Source: Candidatus Poribacteria bacterium (GTDB lineage: Bacteria; Poribacteria; WGA-4E; WGA-3G). Taken from it: a stretch of 64,000 bases of DNA. The stretch spans positions 83,396 through 147,395 of the forward strand of contig JAAXHL010000051.1 in assembly GCA_012270865.1 (NCBI GenBank), written 5' to 3'. Positions 43,556-51,800 of this stretch are shown here, piece after piece. The position numbers and the translations under genes were made by a program. Every line of letters begins with the position of its first letter. The first letter of the stretch is position 1. The notes beneath the pieces were generated by a model. That model did not search any database, was not told the origin of the DNA, and was given only the letters and a program-made list of their open reading frames with translations.

Positions 43556-43735
43556 ACCCTTGATTGATGTGATTGACCAGTGATTGGCATGATTTTTATG
43601 ATTTGCCGTGATAAGAGGGTTATAGCCATTAGCGATCAGTTGAATAAATCAAACCTCTAATCATCCGTAATCTCATAAATTCCATCAATCACAGTTCAAT
43701 CACAGTTCAATCACAGTTCAATCACTGGTCAATAA
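43556..43735. repeat. Left ~180-base flank of the GxxExxY cassette
   Basis: Near-identical in the same orientation to 44152-44345. It begins with TGAT words (TTGATTGATGTGATTGACC) and ends with the inverse AATCACAGTTC words in tandem, so each flank is itself roughly palindromic. Confidence 0.88.
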
Positions 43736-43744
43736 AACAGATAT

Positions 43745-44149
43745 ATGGAGGTTACCGTGGTAAACGAGGAATACAAATACTCAGAATTAACAGGCAAAAT
43801 AATCGGATGTGCTATGACGGTACATTCAACTTTAAAAAGTGGTTTTCAAGAAATTATCTATCAAAGAGCTTTAGGAATAGAGATGGCGGATCAAGGTATT
43901 GTTTTTGAACGTGAACCTAAAATGCCTATCTATTACAATGGACAGAAGATAGGAGAACGAAGAGTTGATTTCTTGGTAGCGAACTGTATTCCCGTGGAAT
44001 TGAAGGCACTCGCTCAATTAGAAAATGTCCATTTGGCACAAGCACTCAATTACCTTGAGGTCTATAATCTCGAAATAGGTTTGTTAATAAACTTTGGAAC
44101 TGAAAGCTTGGACTTTAGAAGGTTAACCAATAAGAAATTCAAACCATAA
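43745..44149 (+). CDS. GxxExxY protein (PD-(D/E)XK-like fold)
   Basis: 134 residues. The family signature GFQEIIY (Gxx-E-xxY) is at about residues 33-39. The nuclease-like core is RRVDFLV followed by IPVELKAL (D..ExK), then AQALNYLEVYNLEIGLLINFG typical of the family. The biochemical role is unknown; the fold belongs to the PD-(D/E)XK nuclease superfamily. No strong SD (GGAGG lies inside the first codons). It lies alone between two direct repeats of about 180 bases, like a cassette. The neighbour at 44510 also ends in a PD-(D/E)XK domain. Confidence 0.92.
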   Translation: MEVTVVNEEYKYSELTGKIIGCAMTVHSTLKSGFQEIIYQRALGIEMADQGIVFEREPKMPIYYNGQKIGERRVDFLVANCIPVELKALAQLENVHLAQALNYLEVYNLEIGLLINFGTESLDFRRLTNKKFKP

Positions 44150-44151
44150 CC

Positions 44152-44345
44152 CTTGATTGATGTGATTGACCAGTAATTGGCATGATTTTTATGATTTGCC
44201 GTGATAAGAGGGTTATAGCCATCAGCGATCAGTTGAATAAATCAAACCTCTAATCATCCCTAATCTCATAAATCCCATCAATCACCGGTCAATCACCGGT
44301 CAATCACAGTTCAATCACAGTTCAATCACCGGTCAATCACAGTTA
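44152..44345. repeat. Right ~190-base flank of the GxxExxY cassette
   Basis: Starts 3 bases after the GxxExxY stop with CTTGATTGATGTGATTGACC and ends in six tandem words of the ATCACAGTTCA/ATCACCGGTCA type. Differs from the left copy by a handful of changes and one more word. Confidence 0.88.
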
Positions 44346-44349
44346 TATT

Positions 44350-44378
44350 TTGACTTTTCCCCAAAAATATGCTATACT
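44350..44378 (+). promoter_or_regulatory. Extended -10 promoter of the AAA-nuclease gene
   Basis: TTGACT (44350-44355), 17 bases, TATACT (44373-44378) with TGC before it. Nearly the same 35-base sequence is used at 46587. The leader of about 125 bases contains ACCCCGTAGGGGT (44398) and two TCTATAGAAA boxes. Confidence 0.75.
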
Positions 44379-44509
44379 AACCTAAGAAACTTTCCTCACC
44401 CCGTAGGGGTGATATATCTATAGAAACGATATATTCAGGCGACCGCACTTTCTTCGGCTTGTTATGTCTATAGAAAAGATTACGGGGTAAAGAAAAACGG
44501 ATAAAACCC

Positions 44510-46156
44510 ATGAGACACTTCGGCACATACGGACCCGTCAACAAAGAAGACAACTACGTCGTCGCAAGGACACAGCACCTCAACGATTTCATCAAACGAA
44601 TCAAACTCGGACGCTACATCGTCCTCTTCGCACCACGACAGACCGGCAAAACAACCTTCTTCCAAGACGCGCTCACCACCCTTGAAACACCCCCATTTCA
44701 AGCAGAAGACACCCAATATTTCCCTATACAACTCAATTTCCAGGACTATGCGAACTTAACCGCGGATGCCTTTTACACCACCCTTGCTGAGGAACTACCG
44801 CAAGCAATCAACCGAACGCTTCAGGGACGGGGCGAGCTGCCAACCCCGCAGCTTGAAAACTACCTAAAAAACCCGGGTATCACCGACAATATAGCCATGC
44901 GGCGGTTCTTTGAGAAACTTCCGAGCCTGCTTGTACCCGAAGAAACCCCAGCAGCTTCACACCCGCGAGTCGTCTTAATCATTGATGAATTTGATGGTAT
45001 CCCGCAAACTGTCCTCACTGATTTTTTGAATACACTCCGCCGTATCTATCTCTCCGAACACCAGACGCGCTGTCCCTATAGTATCGCGATCGTCGGCGTG
45101 AAAAGCATCACCCAGCTCAACTATGACCGTTCCATCTCTCCCTTCAACATCCAAGACGAATTCACGCTCCCGAACTTCACACTTGCCCAACTCCAAGAAC
45201 TCCTTTCGCAGTATACTGAAGAAGTCAAGCAACCCTTTGCAACCGATGTTGTTGAGAAACTCCATCGGCAGACGGCGGGACAACCCTTCCTCGTCAATAG
45301 GTTCGCGCAGATCCTTACCGAAGAACTTCGCATCCCTAAAATCGAGACGATTCAGATGCAACACTTCTCCGAAGCACACGATCAAATCCTCAAGGAGCGG
45401 AACACCAACATTGAACACCTCATTACCAATATCCGTAGGGACCCGCACTTTGAAACCACGCTCATGCGTATCGCTTTTTATGGGAGCAATATCCCATTTA
45501 CACTACATAACGAGATTATCAGTGAGCTCGCAACTTACGGTATCCTCACACACGGCGACGACGGAATGTGTCAGATTCAAAACCCGATCTATCTCCACTG
45601 TATCATTCAGGCGTTTAAACCGCTCATCAACGGACTTGAGGACGAGTACCTCCCCGAAGATGGCCCCATTGACTTTACAGAGTATATCACTGAGACAGGT
45701 GAACTTGAAATGCACGCGCTCATTGAGAATTTCAAAAATTTTATCGCACGCGCTGGGTTTAGGGTTCTGCAAGTCCCTGATACACCCCAAGAATTTGTCG
45801 GTCAATATCTCCTCTTTGCCTATCTCGACGCATTCGTGAAGATTGTACGTGCCACCATGTACTTAGAGGTCCCGACAGGTAAAGGTAGGGCAGATCTCAT
45901 CATTGGGCATCGCGGTCGGAAGTACGTCGTCGAAACGAAGGTGTGGCGAAGCGAACGCGTTTACGAAAACGGGAAGCAGCAACTCGCAGCGTATCTTGCA
46001 TCTGAAGGTGAGACGGACGGTTATTATATTGTATTCGACTACCGCCAGCGATCAGAGCCACGCGTTGAAATCGACACCGTCGCAGGCCGCCGCATACGGA
46101 GCTATGTTATTCCAGTCGTCCAAGAAACACCATCAAACCCGCCTCATGCCCGATAG
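44510..46156 (+). CDS. AAA-like ATPase fused to a PD-(D/E)XK nuclease-like domain
   Basis: 548 residues. The N-terminal ATPase has RTQHLNDFIKRIKLGRYIVL, Walker A APRQTGKTT (about 42-50) and Walker B VVLIIDEFDGI (about 155), matching the AAA-ATPase-like family found with PDDEXK_9 nucleases. A winged-helix-like middle follows (about 300-380). The C-terminal part has GRADLIIGHRGRKYVVETKVW (D..ExK, about 463-482; written here as one motif split by a turn) and QLAAYLASEGETDGYYIVFD, typical of the nuclease family. Members are common in genomes of uncultivated bacteria; function (defence or mobile element) is unproven. No SD seen. Confidence 0.85.
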   Translation: MRHFGTYGPVNKEDNYVVARTQHLNDFIKRIKLGRYIVLFAPRQTGKTTFFQDALTTLETPPFQAEDTQYFPIQLNFQDYANLTADAFYTTLAEELPQAINRTLQGRGELPTPQLENYLKNPGITDNIAMRRFFEKLPSLLVPEETPAASHPRVVLIIDEFDGIPQTVLTDFLNTLRRIYLSEHQTRCPYSIAIVGVKSITQLNYDRSISPFNIQDEFTLPNFTLAQLQELLSQYTEEVKQPFATDVVEKLHRQTAGQPFLVNRFAQILTEELRIPKIETIQMQHFSEAHDQILKERNTNIEHLITNIRRDPHFETTLMRIAFYGSNIPFTLHNEIISELATYGILTHGDDGMCQIQNPIYLHCIIQAFKPLINGLEDEYLPEDGPIDFTEYITETGELEMHALIENFKNFIARAGFRVLQVPDTPQEFVGQYLLFAYLDAFVKIVRATMYLEVPTGKGRADLIIGHRGRKYVVETKVWRSERVYENGKQQLAAYLASEGETDGYYIVFDYRQRSEPRVEIDTVAGRRIRSYVIPVVQETPSNPPHAR

Positions 46157-46168
46157 GTTCAGGGCGAT

Positions 46169-46293
46169 TTATAGCAAAGCCCATAATTATTTAAACACAT
46201 CAAATCGAAGCAATTCCCATCTTATTCCCCCCTGATAAGGGGGGTTAGGGGGGTTATCTTCGGACAAGTGTTCATTTATTTTTGGATTTTACT
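46169..46293. mobile_element. Degenerate TATAGTAAAGCCC MITE
   Basis: Left end TATAGCAAAGCCC and right end GGATTTTACTATA are imperfect inverses. The interior holds CCCCCCTGATAAGGGGGG and GGTTAGGGGGGTT, a hairpin repeat. Compare 27126-27241. Confidence 0.6.
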
Positions 46294-46319
46294 ATAGTTT
46301 TCGACTTTTTAATCCAATT

Positions 46320-46515
46320 TTGACACCCCAGGCCTAGTAGGTTCGGTTTCCTAACCGAACCGGATTTTCCACAGAACCCTTAAAGACTTCAAAACCCTCT
46401 TCAGTCGCGTAGCGACGTTATATTTATAGCAGCGTATAGCGAAAAAAACTAAGCCCCGTAGGGGCGGCATGTTTATATAGATGATCTATAAAAGGCCATC
46501 AAAAATCGCTAAATT
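46320..46515. repeat. Composite repeat block (copy E)
   Basis: A GGTTCGGTTTCCTAACCGAACC palindrome, then the roughly 150-base block with GTCGCGTAGCGACGTTATAT and CCCCGTAGGGGCGG that also follows copy D at 33055. AACTG words with a GATTTTTC-TGC-GAAAAACC hairpin continue to about 46580. Confidence 0.8.
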
Positions 46516-46586
46516 GACCCCTCTTAACTGACAACTGAAAGATTTTTCTGCGAAAAACCGTACTGAAAACTAATAACCAACTATAT

Positions 46587-46615
46587 TTGACTTTTACCCA
46601 AAAATATGCTATACT
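46587..46615 (+). promoter_or_regulatory. Extended -10 promoter of the redoxin-monooxygenase gene
   Basis: TTGACT (46587-46592), 17 bases, TATACT (46610-46615) preceded by TGC. Near-copy of the promoter at 44350. Confidence 0.78.
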
Positions 46616-46651
46616 AAAACGTGTAAAAAAACCAAACCAACGGAGGAAAGC

Positions 46652-48487
46652 ATGAAACCGTACATAGCAATATTACTATTGACACTCACACTGCCGCTCG
46701 TCCCACAAGCAGCACCTGACTACACCATCACCAACAAGCACCGCGTCATCCAAGAGGCATCGCTCAGCCAGAGCCACGTTCCCATCGGCACCGAAATACC
46801 GCGCCTCAACTTCACCACGCTCAGCGGCGACACGTACACCTTAGACACGCTCACCCGAAAAGGACCCATCGTCGCCGTATTCCTGGCAACCCGATGTCCA
46901 GTCGCCCAACGCTACACCATGCGTCTGAAACGGCTACACACCGAATTCACCACAGACGACAAGCACACCACATTCATCGGTATCTACGCCAACCAAGAGG
47001 ACACCCTTGACGATGTGAAGGCATACATCCAGAAAGCAGAACACACCTTCCCAATCGTCAAAGACACAACAGGTCGCCTCGCAGAACGCCTCGGCGCAAC
47101 CATGACACCGCAAGCAGTCGTCATTGACACCAACCGTACACTCCGATACCGCGGCCCCATCGACGATAACCGATACGAGAACCGCGTCAAACACAACTAC
47201 CTACACGACGCGCTCCTCGCAACCCACACAGGCGACCCTATCCCCTTACAAGAGGCACCCGCCTTCGGATGCACCATCCATCTCCCCGAACCCAGCATCC
47301 CCGCCGATGTCACCTATAGCGAACACATCGCCACCATACTCCAGAACAACTGTCAAACCTGCCACCGACACGGCGAAGTCGCACCCTTCACACTCACCGA
47401 CTACGGCGACGCAAAAGCATGGGCAACAGAGATCGCCGTCTACACACAATCCCGGCTCATGCCACCTTGGAAACCCGCACCCGGATACGGACACTTCAAA
47501 AACGAAAGACGGCTCACAGATACCCAGATCGAACTCATCGCACGCTGGGTAGACGCAGGCACACCCCCCGGCGACCTCAACACCGTACCAACACCACCCG
47601 AATTCCACGACGGTTGGGCACTCGGTGAACCCGACAAAATCTTTGAAATGCCCGTCGAATACGAAATCGCAGCCGAAGGCGAAGACGAATACCGCCAATT
47701 CATCATACCCACCAACTTCGAGACAGATATGTACATCCAAGCCGTTGACGTACAACCCGGCAACCGCAAAACCGTCCACCACGTCATCCCCTATCTCGAT
47801 GTCAACGGTGAAGCACGTAAACTTGACGCACAAGACCCGAAACCCGGATACGTCACCGACGGCACCGGCCCAGGATTTGACGCTATCGGATCCCTCGGCG
47901 GATGGGCACCCGGTGTCACGCCCTCCGTCTTACCCGAAGGGGTCGGCTATCTATTACCCAAGGGCGCCGACATCGTTATGCAGGTACACTACTACCGTAC
48001 AGGGCACATCGAGCACGACCGTTCACGGCTCGGACTCTATTTCTCAAAGACACCCGAAACAGCGCAGCTCCACATCGGCAGTGCCATTAACTCCGAATTC
48101 GTTATTCCTGCTGGTGAATCGTGGTATGAGGTCTTAGCCTCTCGGAAGGTCAAAGAAGATGTCTATCTCTTAGGGGCGATGCCGCACATGCATCTACTCG
48201 GACGCGACATGCGTCTCGTCGCGAAGACACCCGAAGGCGAAACCCTCGATCTCATCTGGATCAAAGATTGGGATTTCAACTGGCAGGATGTCTACCACAA
48301 CCAGGCACCACTATTCTTACCCGCTGGGACGACTGTTGATCTCGTCGCGCATTTCGACAATTCCGCCGAGAACCCAGCCAACCCGCACACCCCACCCATC
48401 CCCGTAGGCTGGGGCGAAAAAACAACAGACGAAATGTGTATCGGCTTCTTCTACTACGTAGAAGCCAGCCAATTCTCACCGAATTAA
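46652..48487 (+). CDS. Secreted redoxin - cytochrome c - copper type II monooxygenase-like fusion
   Basis: 611 residues with a signal peptide (about 1-20) and an ACGGAGGAAAG SD. Residues 45-190 are an AhpC/TSA-type thioredoxin fold; the active site LATRCPVAQRY has one Cys and no CxxC. A c-type heme motif CQTCH is at about 234-238. The C-terminal half resembles PHM/DBH copper type II ascorbate-dependent monooxygenases: VHHV (about 375), MQVHYY (about 446), MPHMHLLG (about 510) and EMCIGFF with the copper Met (about 594). This puts three redox modules in one periplasmic protein, probably passing electrons to a copper oxygenase. The substrate is unknown. Confidence 0.85.
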   Translation: MKPYIAILLLTLTLPLVPQAAPDYTITNKHRVIQEASLSQSHVPIGTEIPRLNFTTLSGDTYTLDTLTRKGPIVAVFLATRCPVAQRYTMRLKRLHTEFTTDDKHTTFIGIYANQEDTLDDVKAYIQKAEHTFPIVKDTTGRLAERLGATMTPQAVVIDTNRTLRYRGPIDDNRYENRVKHNYLHDALLATHTGDPIPLQEAPAFGCTIHLPEPSIPADVTYSEHIATILQNNCQTCHRHGEVAPFTLTDYGDAKAWATEIAVYTQSRLMPPWKPAPGYGHFKNERRLTDTQIELIARWVDAGTPPGDLNTVPTPPEFHDGWALGEPDKIFEMPVEYEIAAEGEDEYRQFIIPTNFETDMYIQAVDVQPGNRKTVHHVIPYLDVNGEARKLDAQDPKPGYVTDGTGPGFDAIGSLGGWAPGVTPSVLPEGVGYLLPKGADIVMQVHYYRTGHIEHDRSRLGLYFSKTPETAQLHIGSAINSEFVIPAGESWYEVLASRKVKEDVYLLGAMPHMHLLGRDMRLVAKTPEGETLDLIWIKDWDFNWQDVYHNQAPLFLPAGTTVDLVAHFDNSAENPANPHTPPIPVGWGEKTTDEMCIGFFYYVEASQFSPN

Positions 48488-48493
48488 AAATTT

Positions 48494-48522
48494 GCAGGCG
48501 GGGATTGCATCCCCGCCTACAC
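48494..48522. repeat. Hairpin between convergent genes (bidirectional terminator-like)
   Basis: GCAGGCGGGGA-TTGCA-TCCCCGCCTAC palindrome just past the redoxin stop. The minus-strand BrkB stop (TAG) lies in its right arm. Confidence 0.65.
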
Positions 48523-49752
48523 CAAAGAACTCACCCGAACCTTCTCCAAATGCGCACGCTGCGATGCCGCCAGCATATTCAACACACGGACACCAGACTC
48601 CGACGATACACTCGCAACGAAATGTGCCGTCATGTCACCCTCAACCGCAGAAACCAACTCCGCTAATGTGATGTCCGACAACGCACGCGCCGGCAGATAG
48701 CCAGCAGTGTCACCGCCAACCTCATAAATCAGACCCGCGGACTTAAAACGCTCAAAATTCGACTGCACCACATCCTGTGAAATACCCGCACGCGCCGCCA
48801 CTGACTCCGCCGTACACGCACCTTCACCCTTCGAGAAACGTTCCGCAACAATTAGGAACAGCGCAATAACACCCGCACTATTCACATAACCGTTGCTACT
48901 CCGGTGCGGCGACAGACGCTGCACATTCTCCTTACCAAAATGCTGGAACACATTCGCAACCTCCGCACCCAGCAGAATGACCACCCACGTCATATACGTC
49001 CAGATCGCAAAGACGATCAACAGTGCCATCGCACCGTAGATGTCGCTATAGTTCTTCCAGACAAGTCCGAAGTAACTCCCGAACGCAATCCGTGCCAACT
49101 GGAACAACGTACCCGCCACCAACGCACCCAGCAGCGCAGCACTCCACTTCACAGCAGTATTCGGCATCGCAAGGTAGATCAGGAACAATAGACAGTACAC
49201 CAGCATCCACGGGAGAATATGCGCAAACACCCAATTCTTCGCAGTTAAAAAGAACAGCGAAATCAGCAGCGGACCCACCGTTAGCAACGTATAGAAAACA
49301 GCATACTTCTGGAACGCTTGCACAATCGGTAACCGGCGCCGCGCACCCCAGATGTCATTGAGATGCTGCTCAACCGAGATAAAAAGCAGCGTCGACACCA
49401 GCAGAAACAACAGGAAACCACCGATACCCAAACCCCCAAGATTTCTGTTGGCAAATGCCGAAAGTTCTGCTACAATTTCCTCAGCACCGTAGCGCGGTAA
49501 GAAATTATCACGAAGTGCCACAATCAAAGGCGAATTCGCATCCGTAACAGCACCGAACGTCTTCAAAAGGAAAAGCGCAACAGCCGATAGCGGCACCAAA
49601 CACAGCAGTGTATGAAACGCCAAAGACGACGCTTGTTGAAGGCATTTATCCTCAACGAATTGATGCCAGATACTCGCAACTAACTGCGCCGCCGATGTCC
49701 GTAAATCGCCAAGGTAACCCACATATTTTTCCGAAAGGTTGTTTAGAGCCAT
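48517..49752 (-). CDS. YihY/BrkB family inner-membrane protein with winged-helix tail
   Basis: 411 residues if begun at ATG 49752 (MALNNLSEK); an ATG two codons upstream (49758) is also in frame. Six membrane spans are seen (for example FHTLLCLVPLSAVALFLLKT, LGIGGFLLFLLVSTLLF, MALLIVFAIWTYMTWVVILLGAEVANVF), the YihY/BrkB fold. Residues about 290-411 resemble an Rrf2-like winged helix (GACTAESVAARAGISQDVVQ, FKSAGLIYEVGG). Older ribonuclease BN naming is not supported by the family. It is divergent to the methyltransferase with overlapping starts. Confidence 0.88.
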   Translation of the reverse strand: MALNNLSEKYVGYLGDLRTSAAQLVASIWHQFVEDKCLQQASSLAFHTLLCLVPLSAVALFLLKTFGAVTDANSPLIVALRDNFLPRYGAEEIVAELSAFANRNLGGLGIGGFLLFLLVSTLLFISVEQHLNDIWGARRRLPIVQAFQKYAVFYTLLTVGPLLISLFFLTAKNWVFAHILPWMLVYCLLFLIYLAMPNTAVKWSAALLGALVAGTLFQLARIAFGSYFGLVWKNYSDIYGAMALLIVFAIWTYMTWVVILLGAEVANVFQHFGKENVQRLSPHRSSNGYVNSAGVIALFLIVAERFSKGEGACTAESVAARAGISQDVVQSNFERFKSAGLIYEVGGDTAGYLPARALSDITLAELVSAVEGDMTAHFVASVSSESGVRVLNMLAASQRAHLEKVRVSSLV

Positions 49753-49756
49753 ACGC

Positions 49757-50461
49757 ATGACAAAATCGAAACCGGACCTGATCGCACGCGTGAAACGCAG
49801 CCTCAGACAGAACCGGTTCTTATCCTATTTTATTGGATGTCCATATCCCGCACCGCGTTGGAACCGATGTATCAAACGGTTGATCCGTCAACTCGGTCCT
49901 GACGCAAACATATTGGACCTCGGTGCCGGCAACCGCCGACACGCCGCTAACGCCATCAATCTCGAAATCGAAGCCACCCCGGAAGTCGACATCATCGCTG
50001 ATGGGCACCTTTTGCCATTCAAAGACAACGCCTTCGATGCCGTCATCTCTGAAGCCGTCCTCGAGCATGTCCACTCACCGACACGCATCGTCTCCGAAAT
50101 CCATCGCGTCTTGAAACCCGGCGGCTATATCTGTATAGCCGTACCATTCCTACAAGGCTACCACGCCTCACCGCACGATTACCAACGATGGACGGTGCCA
50201 GGGATCGTTCAACTCTGTAACGCATTCTCGGAGGTAGAGAGCGGCGCATGTGCCGGCCCAACAACAGCTTTACACTGGATATTCCGAGAATACATCGGGC
50301 TAATCTGTTCCTTCGGGAGTCTCATCATTGCCAAGGCGATCTCGCTAATTATCGGTTGGCTAACGTTCCCATTCTTACTCATAGACCTATTAATCTCCCG
50401 CCACAAGCACGCCCATATTTTAGCATCAGCCGTCTATTTTATCGGCAAAAAAAGTGAGTAA
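49757..50461 (+). CDS. SAM-dependent class I methyltransferase with hydrophobic C terminus
   Basis: 234 residues from ATG 49757. It has a methyltransferase type 11 core: ILDLGAGNRRHAAN (SAM motif I), VDIIADGHLLPFKDNAFDAV (motifs II/III), EAVLEHV and EIHRVLKPGGYICIAVPF. Residues about 180-230 are two hydrophobic spans (LICSFGSLIIAKAISLIIGW, FPFLLIDLLI), so the enzyme is probably membrane-bound and may act on a lipid or lipid-linked sugar. It starts head-to-head with BrkB, sharing a CATG sequence. No SD seen. Confidence 0.85.
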   Translation: MTKSKPDLIARVKRSLRQNRFLSYFIGCPYPAPRWNRCIKRLIRQLGPDANILDLGAGNRRHAANAINLEIEATPEVDIIADGHLLPFKDNAFDAVISEAVLEHVHSPTRIVSEIHRVLKPGGYICIAVPFLQGYHASPHDYQRWTVPGIVQLCNAFSEVESGACAGPTTALHWIFREYIGLICSFGSLIIAKAISLIIGWLTFPFLLIDLLISRHKHAHILASAVYFIGKKSE

Positions 50462-50489
50462 GTTATCATTGGTCCGTTCTACCCTTTTC

Positions 50490-50690
50490 CCCCAGGCCGG
50501 TAGGTGCGGTTTCATGAAGATTAATTTTTTAATTCGGTAATTCCGATTTCCCCCAGGCCCGGTAGGTGCGGTTTCTAACCGCACCGGATTTCTAAAAGAA
50601 ATTACCGAAATATTTTCTTAAACTTCATAACGATTTTCTCCAGGCCGGTAGGTGCGGTTTCTAACCGCACCGGACTTCTCGCCATCCTTA
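50490..50690. repeat. Nested palindromic interspersed repeat, copy F
   Basis: Full left arm, central GGTGCGGTTTCTAACCGCACC, right arm AAACTTCATAACG, followed by a second central palindrome (50647-50673). Left part almost identical to copy B. Confidence 0.82.
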
Positions 50691-50739
50691 CTATTTCTCA
50701 TATCGGTATTATATCTTATTTATGATAGGATGTCAAAAA

Positions 50740-50801
50740 AAAACGGCGAGGTCTTCCAACCTCGCCTTAACCTCATTGCGAGCAGGATTTGGAACCCCGC
50801 C
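50740..50801. repeat. Two short hairpins before the dsRBD gene
   Basis: GGCGAGGTCTTCCAACCTCGCC (50743-50764) and GCAGGATTTGGAACCCCGCC (50782-50801), relatives of the GGCGGGGTTTGTAACCCCGCC element. They lie downstream of the minus-strand dsRBD gene and may terminate it. Confidence 0.6.
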
Positions 50802-50857
50802 TTACGCAACCCGCATTGTCATATTATATCCTATTTCATTAGGCAACACACACGACG

Positions 50858-51385
50858 CTACCCGAATGTAATATTATCCACTTCCGCTTCCGTCATCAGA
50901 TTCCTCACGATCTTCAGCGTCAATTTAGAAAGTTTATCTGAAAACTCCGCATCCGTGAGTGTTCGATACCGAGACGGCTGCGCCGATGTGAGCCGTTCAT
51001 TCGCGATCGTTAATGCAGCTGACAAGAGCGACATAGGCACCTCAATCGGTTCAGAGACTGCAACAAACGCATCTTCCGCTTCCGACGACGACACCGCTGC
51101 CGTTTCTACAATATCACCCGACAAAAAACTTTCGCGTCTCGAGCCAATTTCGGCTAACACCTGTTGTGAAGCCACCTGGTGCGCAAGCTTTTTGGAACCA
51201 GGGACAGGTTCCGGAGTCTCGTGAACGTAGTTACCATAGGACACTTTCACCTGCCATTGCGGGGCATCCGACGGACCAAGTTGCGTTTCCGTATATTTCG
51301 GCTGATCCAGTCCACGTTCGTGACAGTATTGAATCAAAAGTCCTTTATAATTTTCCGAAACTTCACCATTAGCCGGATTTGTCAT
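50858..51385 (-). CDS. Stand-alone double-stranded RNA-binding domain protein
   Basis: 175 residues. Residues 10-82 are a dsRNA-binding domain of the RNase III type: NYKGLLIQYCHERGLDQPKY, QWQVKVSYGNYVHETPEPVP, GSKKLAHQVASQQVLAEI. No RNase III catalytic domain precedes it. The C-terminal 90 residues are acidic then helical with no known family. It lies 23 bases after rpsU on the same strand with a GAGGG SD, so it is made together with a ribosomal protein. Possible role in ribosome or RNA handling; inference only. Confidence 0.78.
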   Translation of the reverse strand: MTNPANGEVSENYKGLLIQYCHERGLDQPKYTETQLGPSDAPQWQVKVSYGNYVHETPEPVPGSKKLAHQVASQQVLAEIGSRRESFLSGDIVETAAVSSSEAEDAFVAVSEPIEVPMSLLSAALTIANERLTSAQPSRYRTLTDAEFSDKLSKLTLKIVRNLMTEAEVDNITFG

Positions 51386-51408
51386 ATTATATGCACCCTC
51401 TTGCTATC

Positions 51409-51639
51409 TTAATAGGATCCGCGGCCGTTATAGCTATTTGAATGGTCGCCGGATTTGCGCGGCTTAACCTTCCGCTGACGTTTCATTTCGATTCTACGAC
51501 GTTTCTCGCTCGGTTTCTCATAGAAACTCCGCTTTTTAATTTCTGTAACGATACCGGCTTTACCGCACGTCTTTTTAAACCGTGCCAACGCACGATCAAA
51601 CGTCTCACCAGGACCTACGCTTACTTCTACTTGTACCAT
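51409..51639 (-). CDS. rpsU: 30S ribosomal protein S21
   Basis: 76 residues, slightly longer than the usual 57-71. Family hallmarks are VEVSVGPGETFDRALARFKK, CGKAGIVTEIKKRSFYEKPS and EKRRRIEMKRQRK. The C-terminal tail (SGDHSNSYNGRGSY) is an extension. GGAGG lies 9 bases before the ATG. The dsRNA-binding gene follows directly. Confidence 0.95.
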   Translation of the reverse strand: MVQVEVSVGPGETFDRALARFKKTCGKAGIVTEIKKRSFYEKPSEKRRRIEMKRQRKVKPRKSGDHSNSYNGRGSY

Positions 51640-51744
51640 TGTTTTAAGCCTCCGTTATGAATCTGGAATTGTGTAAATACTGTGTATATTATACCACATT
51701 TTAAAACCAATGTCAAATATTTCTGGCTGACAGCCAATAATCAC

Positions 51745-51773
51745 TTGACCTTTTACCGAAACTCCGCTATACT
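51745..51773 (+). promoter_or_regulatory. Promoter of the TauE-like gene
   Basis: TTGACC (51745-51750), 17 bases, TATACT (51768-51773). The predicted transcript start near 51780 leaves only about 20 bases before the start codon. Confidence 0.72.
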
Positions 51774-51800
51774 CATTACACCAAAAAAGGAGGCAACACT

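Noticed and set aside
45123..45839. 238-residue plus-strand frame inside the AAA-nuclease gene
   Set aside because: Ser/Arg-rich shadow in the +1 frame of a well-supported ATPase.
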